This document shows, in pieces, positions 26,548 to 35,613 of a DNA stretch of 64,000 bases. How positions within the stretch are numbered: the first letter of the stretch is position 1; the number at the start of each line of letters is the position of its first letter. Source of the DNA: Cardiobacterium hominis (lineage in GTDB: Bacteria > Pseudomonadota > Gammaproteobacteria > Cardiobacteriales > Cardiobacteriaceae); the NCBI RefSeq assembly GCF_900637305.1, contig NZ_LR134365.1, positions 1,976,501-2,040,500 of the forward strand, written 5' to 3'. The notes below the pieces were generated by a model. It ran no database searches. It was not told the DNA's origin and saw only the letters and a program-made list of their open reading frames with translations. A program made the translations under genes and the position numbers.

Positions 26548-26955
26548 ATGAAGAAAACGCTTGCTCCGGTGCGTAATCAGTTGAAATCGCTGCTACGCCA
26601 GCTCGATATGGACACCACGCAGTCGCGCGATTATCAAAACCTGCTCTATGCCTGTCTGCCCGCCTCGTGGCGCAGCCGCGTGTTGCTGGGCAAGCAGGAG
26701 GGTTTGCAATGGCAGCTGTGGGTGGCAAACGGCAGCGACGGCTATCAGCTGCGCTTTCTTTTGAGCGAGGTTGAGGCGATGCTGGCGCAAAAACTGCCGC
26801 ATCCGCCAAAACTTTCGGTAGTTGCCCGCCCGGATGTGTGGGCGCAGCAGCGCGTCCTGCCCGACGGTGGACACCTCTACCCGCGCCGTTATTACAGCGA
26901 GGCGGAGGCAGAAGCGGTGATTACCGCCTTTATAGAAGGGCAGTTGCGCGGATAA
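26548..26955 (+). CDS. DUF721 family protein, DciA-like
   Basis: This 135-residue basic protein (MKKTLAPVRNQLKSLLRQLD) is divergent from secA. Small DUF721/DciA proteins sit beside secA in many proteobacteria; DciA assists loading of the replicative helicase DnaB in bacteria without DnaC. The central 'LPASWRSRVLLGKQEGLQWQLWVANGSDGYQLRFLLSEVEAMLAQKL' fits the KH-like fold of that family (leucine/tryptophan pattern and 'QLRFLLSEVEAML'). The identification rests on context plus this loose similarity. Confidence 0.55.
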   Translation: MKKTLAPVRNQLKSLLRQLDMDTTQSRDYQNLLYACLPASWRSRVLLGKQEGLQWQLWVANGSDGYQLRFLLSEVEAMLAQKLPHPPKLSVVARPDVWAQQRVLPDGGHLYPRRYYSEAEAEAVITAFIEGQLRG

Positions 26956-27006
26956 ACGCGGCTGGCGTTAGAATAGCCGCCATTTCCTTCACCTTACGGA
27001 GCATCC

Positions 27007-27378
27007 ATGCGCAGCGAACGTGTCTGGTTCGGGTTTTTCGTCATCCTGGCGCTGACCCTCAATTTCGGCTTTGTTTACGGGGACATCAGCAACCCCGAAC
27101 ATCACGACAAACTGGAGCTGTTCTTCGCTTTCATCGTCAGCGTCGTCTGCACCATCCTCAAGTTCGGCGACCGCTCGCACCTCGGCTCGCTGATGCTGGC
27201 GACCAGCCTCGTCGCCGACGTGCAACTGCTCGGCGCCATCTTCGCCTGGACCTTCAGCGTTTCCCTGCTGGAATCCAGCACCATGGCGAGCATCGTCTCC
27301 TTCACCGCAGGCGCGCTGCTTGCCAACCTCGTCTCGGTCATCCTCGTCGTCATTGAAGCCGCGACCCTGCGCCGCTGA
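27007..27378 (+). CDS. DUF6394-type small membrane protein
   Basis: The 123-residue product has four hydrophobic segments (for example 'VWFGFFVILALTLNFGFVYG' and 'LELFFAFIVSVVCTILKFG'). I recall this type as DUF6394, typically found next to TrkA-domain potassium channels, as it is here. The stop overlaps the ATG of the channel gene by one base (TGATG), so it is likely a translationally coupled partner or accessory subunit. No catalytic motif is seen. Confidence 0.65.
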   Translation: MRSERVWFGFFVILALTLNFGFVYGDISNPEHHDKLELFFAFIVSVVCTILKFGDRSHLGSLMLATSLVADVQLLGAIFAWTFSVSLLESSTMASIVSFTAGALLANLVSVILVVIEAATLRR

Positions 27379-29078
27379 TGAACGAAGTCGTCTACCTCAT
27401 CCTGCGGCAAATGCGCCGCCCGGCACTCATCCTGCTGGGGACGTATTCGCTTGCCATCCTCGGCATTACCCTCATCCCGGCGGTCAATGCCGACGGCGAA
27501 CTCACCTTCATCACCCTCTTCCAGGCCTTCTACTGGGTCAGCTATACCGCCACCACCATCGGCTACGGCGAACTGCCGCTCGCCTTCTCCGAATGGCAGC
27601 GGATGTGGGTCGTCGTCAGCATCTACTACACCGTGCCCGCTTGGTTCTACGCCATCGGTAAAGTCATCGCCCTCCTACAAGACCCCACCTTCCAGCACGC
27701 CTTGAGCGAAAGCCGTTTCGCCCGCCAAGTCGAAAAACAGCGGCAGCGCTTCTGCATCATCTGCGGCTTCGGCGAATCGGGACAACGCCTCGTCCGCCTC
27801 CTGCTCAACTCCGGCTACCAATGCGTCGTCATCGACAACGACCCCATCCGTATCAACAAAATGGCGCTTGATCCCAGCCTGCACGGCGTCCTCGCCATCA
27901 CCGGCGACGCCTTCAGCGTCGAACTATTGCTGAAAGCGGGCGTACAATCGCCGCATTGCCGCGCCGTCATCGCCATCACCGACTCCGAAGCGGTAAACAT
28001 CAAAGTCTCGCTCGCCGCCCGCCTGCTCACCTCCGACCAAACCCGCTTCCAGGTCATCTGCCGCACCTACACCCGCGCCGGCAGCGCCAACGCCAAATCC
28101 TTCAACACCGACGCCACCATCAACACCAACCAAATCTTCGCCCTGCGCCTGACCACCGCGCTGCGCCGCCCCGCCATCGCTGAACTCATCACCCGCCTGC
28201 AAAGCACGCCGGGCGAGCGCTACGAATCACCGCCGCAGCCGCCGATGGGGCACTGGATCATCTGCGGCAACGACGCCCTCGGCAAAACCCTGAAACGCTA
28301 CCTTGACTACGAAGGCGTGGACTGCACCATCATCGACCCCGACCTGCCGACCGCCCCCGGACAAGTCCGCGGCATCGGCACCGAAGCCGTCACCCTGCGC
28401 GAAGCGCGCATTGACCGCGCCCAGGCTATCGTCGCCGCCTACAAATCCGACCCGGACAACCTCTCCATCGCCGTTACCGCCAAAAACATGCAGCCGTCGC
28501 TCTTTGTCGTCGGCAAACAAAACCACAGCTCCGACCAGCGCCTCTTTGCCGTTGCCGGCTTTGACCGCGTCATGGCCGAAGCCGACCTCATCGTCAGCGA
28601 AATCTACCCGCGCATCGCCCAAAGCCTGCTAAGCCGCTTCATGAAAGTCCTCTGGCACCAAAACGAAGCCTGGGGACAAAAACTCCTACAACGCCTCGAA
28701 AACCTGAGCGGCGACTACAACCCGCGCCACCACATCCTCAAAGTGGACAAACAACGCGCGCCCGCCATCATCGCCGAACTACAAAGCGGCCGCCTGCTGC
28801 GCCTGCAAAGCCTGTGGATGCTGCCGGATCGCCCCGAAACCGCCAACGACGCCATCCCGCTCCTCATCCTGCGCAACCAACAACAAATCGTCCTGCCCAA
28901 CGCCGCCACCTCACTCCAGGAAGGCGACCAAGTCCTCATCATCTACCACCAGCCGGACATTGGCCGCCGCATCCAGCGCGCCGCCCGCGACGAAAACGAG
29001 CTCTACTACGCCACCCACGGCCGCGACAAACCCGTCTCCCACCTCACCAACTACCTGCGCAAAAAACTCGACCTATGA
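27378..29078 (+). CDS. Potassium channel with two TrkA-N (RCK) domains
   Basis: In this 566-residue protein, two transmembrane helices flank a pore with the K+ selectivity filter 'TTIGYG' at residues 59–64. Two Rossmann-type regulatory domains follow, each with a nucleotide-binding start: 'FCIICGFGESGQRLVRLLL' (about residue 129) and 'HWIICGNDALGKTLKRYL' (about residue 291). A TrkA-C-like part follows ('LQEGDQVLIIYH'). It resembles Kch/MthK-type channels with duplicated RCK domains and probably controls K+ flux in response to ligands. It is coupled to the DUF6394-type protein upstream and overlaps the hydrolase downstream. Confidence 0.88.
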   Translation: MNEVVYLILRQMRRPALILLGTYSLAILGITLIPAVNADGELTFITLFQAFYWVSYTATTIGYGELPLAFSEWQRMWVVVSIYYTVPAWFYAIGKVIALLQDPTFQHALSESRFARQVEKQRQRFCIICGFGESGQRLVRLLLNSGYQCVVIDNDPIRINKMALDPSLHGVLAITGDAFSVELLLKAGVQSPHCRAVIAITDSEAVNIKVSLAARLLTSDQTRFQVICRTYTRAGSANAKSFNTDATINTNQIFALRLTTALRRPAIAELITRLQSTPGERYESPPQPPMGHWIICGNDALGKTLKRYLDYEGVDCTIIDPDLPTAPGQVRGIGTEAVTLREARIDRAQAIVAAYKSDPDNLSIAVTAKNMQPSLFVVGKQNHSSDQRLFAVAGFDRVMAEADLIVSEIYPRIAQSLLSRFMKVLWHQNEAWGQKLLQRLENLSGDYNPRHHILKVDKQRAPAIIAELQSGRLLRLQSLWMLPDRPETANDAIPLLILRNQQQIVLPNAATSLQEGDQVLIIYHQPDIGRRIQRAARDENELYYATHGRDKPVSHLTNYLRKKLDL

Positions 29079-29821
29079 TCCACTACCAAACCCACGGCCA
29101 CGCCGACAGCCAACCAGTCATCCTCCTGCACAGCGGCGGCATGGCGGGCGAAGAATGGCAGCCACAAATCGCCCCGCTGGCACAACGCTACCGCGTCCTC
29201 GTCCCCGACCTTCCCGGCCACGGCAAAAGCGAACTTGCGGGCGAACGCCTCAGCGTCAGCCTGATGGCAGAAGCCGTACTCGACATGATGGACGCCGAAG
29301 GCATTGAGACCGCCAACCTCTGCGGCTCCAGCATGGGCGGCGCCGTCGCCCTCTGGCTCACCCTGAAGCACCCCGAGCGCGTCAAACGCCTCGTCCTCTA
29401 CCGCATCAGCTACCGCAGCAACCTCGACATCCACAAACAAATCTACGCCATGGGCGACCCCGCCTACTGGGAAAACTTCGGCCTCGCCGCCTGGCTCTCC
29501 AAACTGCACAGCCCGCAAGGCGGCGCGGACGCCTGGAAACAAGTCATCGCCCGCGTCGGCGACGCACTGCACGCCGACGACAGCGAACACCGCCACCGCC
29601 TCGCAGACCTGGCGCGCATCACCTGCCCGGTACTCATCATCACCGGCGACCGCGACCCCGTCGCCCCGCTGGAAGACGCACTCGACATGTACCGCACCAT
29701 CCCCGACGCCGGCCTGTGGATCATCCCGCACGCCGCCCATATCACCGCCAGCAACACCTGGCGCGCCCCGGCATTTGCCGAAGAACTGCGCCGCTTCTAC
29801 AGCCGCGGCGCAGAAAAATAA
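29075..29821 (+). CDS. Alpha/beta-fold hydrolase
   Basis: The 248-residue protein (from MIHYQTHGHADSQ) carries the family marks: oxyanion-hole 'VILLHSGGMAGEEW', 'VLVPDLPGHGKSE', the nucleophile elbow 'CGSSMGG' (Ser near residue 90), acidic residue in 'LIITGDRDPVAPLE' and the catalytic His in 'IIPHAAHITASN'. The ATG overlaps the stop of the K+ channel gene (ATGA), so it is the last gene of that operon. No substrate can be inferred; 'HSGGMAGEEW' is shared with 3-oxoadipate enol-lactonase-like enzymes. Confidence 0.85.
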   Translation: MIHYQTHGHADSQPVILLHSGGMAGEEWQPQIAPLAQRYRVLVPDLPGHGKSELAGERLSVSLMAEAVLDMMDAEGIETANLCGSSMGGAVALWLTLKHPERVKRLVLYRISYRSNLDIHKQIYAMGDPAYWENFGLAAWLSKLHSPQGGADAWKQVIARVGDALHADDSEHRHRLADLARITCPVLIITGDRDPVAPLEDALDMYRTIPDAGLWIIPHAAHITASNTWRAPAFAEELRRFYSRGAEK

Positions 29822-29938
29822 GCCCTGAGCCGTCGGCAAAAAAATCCCCGCCTGCCTTGCCAAACCGTATAATGCGCGCAACTTTTTACTAAAAACCGAA
29901 AAACCGGTCCCAAGCCCTCAAACAAAAAAGGAGAACCA

Positions 29939-30892
29939 ATGGAAGTCATCACCATCACCGCGAACCCCGCCATAGACATGACCATCCACGTCGATGGCTG
30001 GCAACGCGACACCGTCAACCGCGCGCAAGCCGTGGACATCACCGTCGGCGGCAAAGGACTGACGGTCGCCATCAACCTTGCCGACGCCGGCATCAGCACC
30101 AGCGCCACCGGCTTCATGGGCGCGGATAACGAAGAACGCTTCGTCCGCACCTTCAAACAACACGGCGTCATCGACCACTGCATCCGCGTCCCCGGCGAAA
30201 CCCGCACCTGCGTCAAAATCGTCGATGGCAGCAACGGCGAAACCACCGACATCAACCCCGCCGGCCTCTTCGTTCCGGAAGAATACCAACAACAACTGTG
30301 GGACTACATCGACCAACACGTCGGCACCGCGCGCGTCCTGATGATGGGCGGCAGCCTGCCCGCCGGCATTGACAAAAACCTCTACGCCCGCATCGTCGCC
30401 AAATACAGCGGCAAATTCGAATACATCGTCGTGGACAGCAGCGGCAAAGCGCTGATGGAAACCATGAATGCCGACATCCTGCCGGACATGATCAAACCCA
30501 ACATCCACGAACTCCAAGAAATGTGCGGCCGCGAACTGCCGACCGACGCCGACATCATCGCCGAAGCACGCAACTACATCGCGCGCGGCATGAAAATCGT
30601 CGTCGTCTCCATGGGCGGACAGGGCGCGTGGTTTATCACCAAAAACGAAGCCGTCCACGCCAAACCCCCGCGCGTGCGCGTCACCAGCACCGTCGGCGCG
30701 GGTGATGCCATGGTCGCCGGCACCATCCGCGGCCTGCTGCTAAAACGCGACATGGCCGAAATGGCACGCACCGCGACCGCTTACAGCGCTTCTAACATCG
30801 AACACGTCGGCACCTTCCTGCCGAGCCAACAGCGCATCGAGCAACTCAAAGGCTGGGTCGTCATCACCCGCGAAGGCGAAGAGCGAAAATGA
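29939..30892 (+). CDS. fruK: 1-phosphofructokinase family sugar kinase
   Basis: The 317-residue PfkB-type kinase begins MEVITITANPAIDMTIHVDG, has 'VGGKGLTVAINLADAG' near residue 36 and the ATP/anion-hole motif 'STVGAGDAMVAGTIRGLL' near residue 250. The 'ITxNPAID' start and 'GGKG' are typical of FruK and tagatose-6-phosphate kinase (LacC), so fructose-1-phosphate is the likely substrate. No PTS genes (fruA/fruB) are adjacent. GGAGAA precedes the ATG, and TATAAT at 29868–29873 is a probable −10 box without a good −35. Confidence 0.82.
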   Translation: MEVITITANPAIDMTIHVDGWQRDTVNRAQAVDITVGGKGLTVAINLADAGISTSATGFMGADNEERFVRTFKQHGVIDHCIRVPGETRTCVKIVDGSNGETTDINPAGLFVPEEYQQQLWDYIDQHVGTARVLMMGGSLPAGIDKNLYARIVAKYSGKFEYIVVDSSGKALMETMNADILPDMIKPNIHELQEMCGRELPTDADIIAEARNYIARGMKIVVVSMGGQGAWFITKNEAVHAKPPRVRVTSTVGAGDAMVAGTIRGLLLKRDMAEMARTATAYSASNIEHVGTFLPSQQRIEQLKGWVVITREGEERK

Positions 30893-31644
30893 GACTGCCG
30901 CACCGCCCCCTCCTGCAAACCGCACTGACCACGAGTAGCATCGCGCTACTCGCGGCCTGCGCCACGAACCAGCCCTTTGATGCCGCCCAGCGCGCCATCA
31001 TCAAACAACACACCATCGTGACCGAAAAACTGCCCGCCGACTACGCAGAACCATTACCCGTTTACACCAAAAGCGCCAAAACCGGCACCGACATTGGCGT
31101 CAGCATCGCCGCGAGCCTGCTGAGTGGTGGAATCAGCTTCGGTTCCCACACCCCACCTAACGAACCGCGCAAACGCTTTAACGACTCCAACAAAAGCCTG
31201 GGACAAGCGATCAAAAACAAAATCCGCCAAAGCAACGCCGAAAAAATCCAAACCGCTGAGCCGACCCGTATCCTGCATGACCTGTTGGCCGAGCGCTATC
31301 CTGAAAGTGCCATGCCGACAGACAACAACATGACCATCAGCGTCAAACCCGTTGCCTGGCACCTCTACTACAACGACGGCGACACCTACCTCCTCGAATA
31401 CGCGGGCGACATCACACTCAACCTGCCCGCCCAAAAATTGCGCCGCTACCTCCCTTGCGACCGCGCCAGTGAACAGGCGCTCACCAAAGAAGAATGGCTT
31501 GCCAACGATGCCCTGCGCATCCGCAGCTTCGCGGAAGAAACCGCACGGCGCTGTGCCAACGTGGCATTACTGGAACTGGGCGAAGCACCACTAACAGCAG
31601 AAACAGCAACCACACTGCCAGCGACACCCGCGACGACGCCCTGA
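30889..31644 (+). CDS. Lipoprotein of unknown function
   Basis: The 251-residue product has a lipoprotein signal peptide with lipobox 'LLAAC' (Cys near residue 24). The body contains a Gly/Ser-rich hydrophobic segment ('GTDIGVSIAASLLSGGISFGS'). A beta-rich part ('MTISVKPVAWHLYYNDGDTYLLEYAGDITLNL') and two further cysteines follow, then a Thr/Ala/Pro-rich tail. Its ATG overlaps the fruK stop by four bases. I do not recognise the family. Confidence 0.72.
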   Translation: MRLPHRPLLQTALTTSSIALLAACATNQPFDAAQRAIIKQHTIVTEKLPADYAEPLPVYTKSAKTGTDIGVSIAASLLSGGISFGSHTPPNEPRKRFNDSNKSLGQAIKNKIRQSNAEKIQTAEPTRILHDLLAERYPESAMPTDNNMTISVKPVAWHLYYNDGDTYLLEYAGDITLNLPAQKLRRYLPCDRASEQALTKEEWLANDALRIRSFAEETARRCANVALLELGEAPLTAETATTLPATPATTP

Positions 31645-31662
31645 AACACCCGCTCATCCCGC

Positions 31663-31686
31663 AACGCCAGCGCTGTCTGGCGTTTT
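31663..31686 (+). terminator. Rho-independent terminator after the lipoprotein gene
   Basis: AACGCCAG (31663–31670) pairs with CTGGCGTT (31677–31684), followed by a short T run. Confidence 0.7.
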
Positions 31687-31709
31687 CCATATTCAAACCG
31701 GAGAAAACC

Positions 31710-32171
31710 ATGACCTTCACCCTCACCTCCCCCACCACCCTACCGCTCGCGCACGTTCACACCGACGCTGGCGGACAAAACCACTCGCCCGAACTGCATT
31801 GGGCGAACCCGCCCGCGGGCACCAAGAGCTTCGCCCTTTCCTGCTACGATCCGGACGCGCCGACCGGCTCCGGCTTCTGGCACTGGTACATCATCAACCT
31901 GCCTGGCGATGCGCGCAGCCTCGGCGAAAACGCCGCCGCAAGCGGCTTGCCCGCCGGTGCGCGCCACGCCCGCAACGACTACGGCGACTACAACTATGGC
32001 GGTGCCTGCCCGCCGCCCGGCCACGGCACACACCGCTACATCTTCACCATCCACGCTCTCGACTGTGAACACCTCGACCTGCCCGAAGACACCACTACCG
32101 CCCGCGTCGGCTTTAACGTCTGGGCACACAGCCTGGGCAGCGCCAGCCTGACCGGCACTTTTAGCCGCTAA
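31710..32171 (+). CDS. YbhB/YbcL family Raf-kinase-inhibitor-like (PEBP) protein
   Basis: The 153-residue protein (MTFTLTSPTTLPLAHVHTD) has the PEBP signatures: 'GGQNHSPELHWANPPAGTKSFALSCYDPDAP' near the start, 'FWHWYIINLPGDARSLGE', and 'GACPPPGHGTHRYIFTIHAL' with the conserved GxxPPxG(x)HRY motif. These small cytoplasmic or periplasmic proteins bind anionic ligands; bacterial roles are unclear. The ATG at 31710 is preceded by GGAG, and the longer upstream frame overlaps the previous gene. Confidence 0.9.
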   Translation: MTFTLTSPTTLPLAHVHTDAGGQNHSPELHWANPPAGTKSFALSCYDPDAPTGSGFWHWYIINLPGDARSLGENAAASGLPAGARHARNDYGDYNYGGACPPPGHGTHRYIFTIHALDCEHLDLPEDTTTARVGFNVWAHSLGSASLTGTFSR

Positions 32172-32200
32172 AAAAGCGCGCTGAAAACCAAAACCTTAGA

Positions 32201-32307
32201 GCGTGTTCAAATTCCCCTCTCTCGCTGCGCGAGCTGTTCCAGTCCCACCGGGACAAGCATTGCTCGCGTAGCGAGAGAGGGGCTTATCCACTGAAATGCA
32301 AACACGC
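32201..32307. repeat. 107-bp inverted-repeat hairpin element
   Basis: Outer arms GCGTGTT (32201–32207) and AACACGC (32301–32307) enclose long arms 32214–32233 (CCCCTCTCTCGCT and onward) and 32263–32282 (ending AGCGAGAGAGGGG). In the centre is a smaller palindrome, GTCCCACCGGGAC. It sits between convergent genes and has no T tract, so it is not a simple terminator. Confidence 0.7.
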
Positions 32308-32308
32308 C

Positions 32309-32941
32309 CTACGGCGCCTGCGTCGAGAGCCAGGCGGCGACGGCGGCGCTGTCGGCGTCATCCAAATGGCGCGCGGTCTGGAACATCCCTTTCGGGTCGG
32401 CGCTGTCGTTCGGGCGGTCGCCCTGTTTCCACGCGGTGATTTGTGCGCGCAGGTAGGATGCGGGTTGGGCGGTGATGGCGGGGATTTTGCCGTCGCCGCG
32501 GTTGTCCGCGCCATGGCATTCGGTGCAGGGTTTGATTTGTTTGCTGGCGTCGCCCTGTTCTGCCAGCTGTTTGCCGCGTTCCAGCTGTGCCGCGTCCGGC
32601 GATGCGGGGTTTTCTATCGCCGCAGGCGGCAGCGAGGCGTAGTAGGCGGCGATGTCGGCGGCTTTGGCGTCATCTAGCATCATGGAAAAGGGTTTCATCG
32701 AGGGGGCGCGGCGCTCGCCTTTTTTGTAGGCGGCGAGTTGCGCGGCGAGGTATTCGGCGTTCATTCCGGCAAGTCGCGGCCAGGCGTCGGCGCTGGCGCC
32801 GTTGTCGCGGCCGTTGCCGTCTTCTTGGTGACAGGCGACGCAGGCGCCGGTAAGTGCTTTGCCGCGCGCGGGATCGCCTTCCGCGAGTGCGCTAACGGCG
32901 GTGAATAGGAGTGCAGCACTGATGATTCGTGAATTTTTCAT
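32309..32941 (-). CDS. Dihaem cytochrome c4
   Basis: The 210-residue periplasmic protein has a signal peptide (MKNSRIISAALLFTAVSALA) and two class-I cytochrome c domains. The haem sites are 'CVACH' (about residue 34) and 'CTECH' (about residue 138), with axial Met candidates in 'APSMKPFSMML' and 'DPKGMFQTARHL'. Cytochrome c4 carries electrons from the bc1 complex to terminal oxidases such as cbb3, in keeping with ccoS elsewhere in the window. It is divergent from ubiK. Confidence 0.9.
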   Translation of the reverse strand: MKNSRIISAALLFTAVSALAEGDPARGKALTGACVACHQEDGNGRDNGASADAWPRLAGMNAEYLAAQLAAYKKGERRAPSMKPFSMMLDDAKAADIAAYYASLPPAAIENPASPDAAQLERGKQLAEQGDASKQIKPCTECHGADNRGDGKIPAITAQPASYLRAQITAWKQGDRPNDSADPKGMFQTARHLDDADSAAVAAWLSTQAP

Positions 32942-32993
32942 GTTTGCCTCTCGTGTTAAACTGCGCCGCCATTATCTATGAGCGGAGGACGCG

Positions 32994-33227
32994 ATGAAAA
33001 GTAACCCTTTTTCTTTTTTGTTGGACCAGTTGGAGCAGAAATTGCCGGATTCGCTGCGTCCAGTGCAGGCGGAGGTGAAGGCGGCGGCACGCTCGCTGCT
33101 TGACGACAAACTGGCGCAGTTTGATTGGGTGCCGCGCAGCGAGTTTGAGGCGCAGGCACAGCTCTTGGCGCAAGCCGAGGCGCGCATTGCCGCACTGGAG
33201 GCGAAGCTGGAGGACAAGAGCGCGTGA
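32994..33227 (+). CDS. ubiK: Ubiquinone biosynthesis accessory factor UbiK
   Basis: This 77-residue protein matches the BMFP/YqiC family: 'FLLDQLEQKLPDSLRPVQAEVKAAARSLLDDKLAQFDWVPRSEFEAQ', followed by a C-terminal coiled coil ('LLAQAEARIAALEAKLEDK'). UbiK trimerises at the membrane and supports the Ubi metabolon that makes ubiquinone under oxygen. GGAGG lies 8 bases before the ATG. Confidence 0.9.
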   Translation: MKSNPFSFLLDQLEQKLPDSLRPVQAEVKAAARSLLDDKLAQFDWVPRSEFEAQAQLLAQAEARIAALEAKLEDKSA

Positions 33228-33264
33228 ATTTTCTGTTTTACGCGGTTGATGTCTGTATTGATGC

Positions 33265-33282
33265 GGTGCGCCAAGGCGCACC
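33265..33282. repeat. GGTGCGCC/GGCGCACC palindrome
   Basis: GGTGCGCC-AA-GGCGCACC. It is identical in its arms to 57390–57407 and similar to 57336–57353. A second palindrome, GGTGGGGC-AA-GCCCCACC, follows at 33301–33318 in the same ubiK–permease gap. Confidence 0.65.
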
Positions 33283-33355
33283 CTATGTTTCTTTAGGGAT
33301 GGTGGGGCAAGCCCCACCCTACTTCGCTACGGTTTTTTGTTAGGTCTGTTTTTTG

Positions 33356-34519
33356 ATGTGGTATGCAGCTTCTTTCCGGCGGGCGCTGTTTCAGTTCCTG
33401 CTGCTCGTGCTGATTGTCGTCGTCGCCGCGATGTTGTGGCGCAATACGGCGGCGAATATGGCGGCGCGCGGGCTGGTTTTCAGTTTTGCCTTTTTGGATA
33501 ACCCCGCCGGTTTTGCGGTCAGTCAGCATTTGTTGCCGTATCAGGAGAGCGACAGTTATGGCTGGCTGTTTGTCATTGGCCTTTTGAACACGCTTTTGGT
33601 GTCACTGCTCGCTATTGTCGCGGCGACGCTGGTCGGCGTTGTCGTCGGCGTGCTGCGGGTGTCGCGTAATTGGCTGCTGCGCAAGCTGGCGGCGGTGTAT
33701 GTGGAGGTGTTCCGCAATATTCCGTTGTTGTTGCAGCTTTTTTTCTGGTATTTCGCCGTGCTCGCGGTGTTGCCCGCGCCACGCTCCAGTACGCTGCGCC
33801 TCGGTTGTGATGAGGCGGGTTGTCTGGCGGTGTTGAGTAATCGCGGGCTGTCGCTGATTGCGCCGCTGTGGCAGTCGGCGCTGCAAACGGCGCTCGCGCT
33901 GTGTGCCGTTGGCGTCGTTCTTGCCGTGCTGCTCGCGCGCTGGAACCGCCGCCGTCAGGCGCAAAGCGGGCAGGTGCTGCGCCTGTGGTGGGCGTATGCG
34001 CTGCTCATCGTCGCCCTGCCGCTGGCCGCTTTTGCGCTGCTGGTTGAGCCGTCGCAGTTGTCGCGCCCGCTGTTGCAGGGTTTTAATTTCCGCGGCGGGG
34101 TAACGCTGTTGCCGGAGTTGATGGCGCTGTGGCTGGCGCTGTCGCTTTATAGTGCCTCTTACATTGCTGAATATGTGAGAAGCGGTATTGCCTCGGTGCC
34201 GCGCGGCCAGTACGAGGCGGCGGAAGCGCTCGGCCTGCCGCCGGCGCGGGTGATGCGTCTTGTCATTTTGCCGCAGGCGCTGCGGGTGATGGTGCCGCCG
34301 ATGACCAGCCAGTTTTTGAATATTGTCAAGAATTCGTCGCTCGCCACCGCCATTGCCTATCCGGATTTGGTCTCGGTCTTTACCGGCACGGCGCTCAATC
34401 AGACCGGGCGCGCAGTGGAGATTATCGGCCTGACGATGGCGGTTTATCTTGCCATCAGTTTGTTGATTTCGCTGGCGATGGGTGTTTATAACCGCCGCAT
34501 CAGGATTGTTGAACGATGA
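33356..34519 (+). CDS. Polar amino acid ABC transporter permease (AapQ-like)
   Basis: The 387-residue protein has about eight hydrophobic segments. The family block 'SYGWLFVIGLLNTLLVSLLAIVAATLVG' and 'VEVFRNIPLLLQLFFWYFAVL' mark the HisM/GlnP type. The coupling loop 'GQYEAAEALGLPPARVMRLVILPQALRVMVPP' lies near the C-terminus. The long insert between the first membrane segments fits AapQ (general L-amino-acid permease) rather than the short GlnP form. The ATG at 33356 is only one option; an in-frame TTG at 33353 and a slightly longer N-terminus are possible. It overlaps the next gene by four bases. Confidence 0.85.
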   Translation: MWYAASFRRALFQFLLLVLIVVVAAMLWRNTAANMAARGLVFSFAFLDNPAGFAVSQHLLPYQESDSYGWLFVIGLLNTLLVSLLAIVAATLVGVVVGVLRVSRNWLLRKLAAVYVEVFRNIPLLLQLFFWYFAVLAVLPAPRSSTLRLGCDEAGCLAVLSNRGLSLIAPLWQSALQTALALCAVGVVLAVLLARWNRRRQAQSGQVLRLWWAYALLIVALPLAAFALLVEPSQLSRPLLQGFNFRGGVTLLPELMALWLALSLYSASYIAEYVRSGIASVPRGQYEAAEALGLPPARVMRLVILPQALRVMVPPMTSQFLNIVKNSSLATAIAYPDLVSVFTGTALNQTGRAVEIIGLTMAVYLAISLLISLAMGVYNRRIRIVER

Positions 34520-35613
34520 GTGATTTTTCGTATTTACCCAACCGCCCGCCGCCCGCCTCGGAATTTGGGGTTTGGTGTTGGCTGCGTCGCAATTTGTTCG
34601 CCTCGCCCGTGCATGCGGTCTTGACCGTGCTGGCGCTGTATTTGCTTTACCGCATTGTGCCACAGCTGTTCCTCTGGGCGCTGTGGCTGGCGGATTTCCG
34701 CGGTTCGACCGCCGCCGATTGTACTTCCGGCGGCGCCTGCTGGGTGTTCATCAAGGTGCGCTTGAGCCAGTTTCTCTACGGCTTTTATCCGGAAAGCGAG
34801 CGCTGGCGCGTCTGGCTGTTGTTCCTCGGCATTACTCCGGCGACTTTCCTCGCGCTGTGGTGCTGCGAGGGGAAAAAACGCCTGTGGGCGCTCTTGTTCG
34901 CGCTGCTCGTTCTACCGGTGCTGTCGTGGTATTTGCTGCGCGGCGGCGTTTTCGGTTTGCCGGAAGTGCGGCCAAACCTCTGGGGCGGGATGATGCTGAC
35001 GCTGGTAGTCGCCTCCGCCGGGCTGCTGTTTTCCCTGCCGTTCGGCATTTTGCTGGCGCTCGGCCGCACCTCCGACATGCCGTTCTTGCGCGGCGTCTGC
35101 GTCGCTTTTATCGAGCTGTGGCGCGGCGTGCCGCTGGTAACGGTACTCTTTATGGCAAACGTCATGCTGCCGCTGTTCCTGCCGCCGTCCTGGCATATCG
35201 ACAACCTGATGCGCGCGCTGATTGGCGTCGCCCTCTTCGCCTCGGCCTATATGGCAGAGGTGGTGCGCGGCGGCTTGCAAGCGATTCCGCGCGGCCAGTT
35301 TGAAGCAGCCGACAGCCTCGGCCTCGGCTACTGGGCGAAGATGCGCCTCATCATCCTGCCGCAGGCGCTAACCACCGTCATCCCCGGCATTACCAACACC
35401 TTCGTCGGGCTGTTCAAGGATACGACGCTGGTTTCCATCATCGGCCTCTACGATTTCCTCGGTATCGTCCACTCCGCCGGACAAGACCCCGCCTGGCTCG
35501 GCCACGGCATGGAGGGTTACGCCTTCTGCGCCCTCGTTTACTTCCTGCTCTGCTACGGCATGAGCCACACCAGTTACCGCATCGAACGCCACTTCACCCC
35601 GGAGCGCGCATGA
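34516..35613 (+). CDS. Polar amino acid ABC transporter permease (AapM-like)
   Basis: The 365-residue second permease has '[45 protein letters not shown]', a periplasmic insert characteristic of AapM. Then come '[30 protein letters not shown]' and the coupling loop '[32 protein letters not shown]'. It pairs with the preceding AapQ-like protein to form the channel. It overlaps the genes on both sides by ATGA, so all three are translationally coupled. Confidence 0.88.
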   Translation: MSDFSYLPNRPPPASEFGVWCWLRRNLFASPVHAVLTVLALYLLYRIVPQLFLWALWLADFRGSTAADCTSGGACWVFIKVRLSQFLYGFYPESERWRVWLLFLGITPATFLALWCCEGKKRLWALLFALLVLPVLSWYLLRGGVFGLPEVRPNLWGGMMLTLVVASAGLLFSLPFGILLALGRTSDMPFLRGVCVAFIELWRGVPLVTVLFMANVMLPLFLPPSWHIDNLMRALIGVALFASAYMAEVVRGGLQAIPRGQFEAADSLGLGYWAKMRLIILPQALTTVIPGITNTFVGLFKDTTLVSIIGLYDFLGIVHSAGQDPAWLGHGMEGYAFCALVYFLLCYGMSHTSYRIERHFTPERA

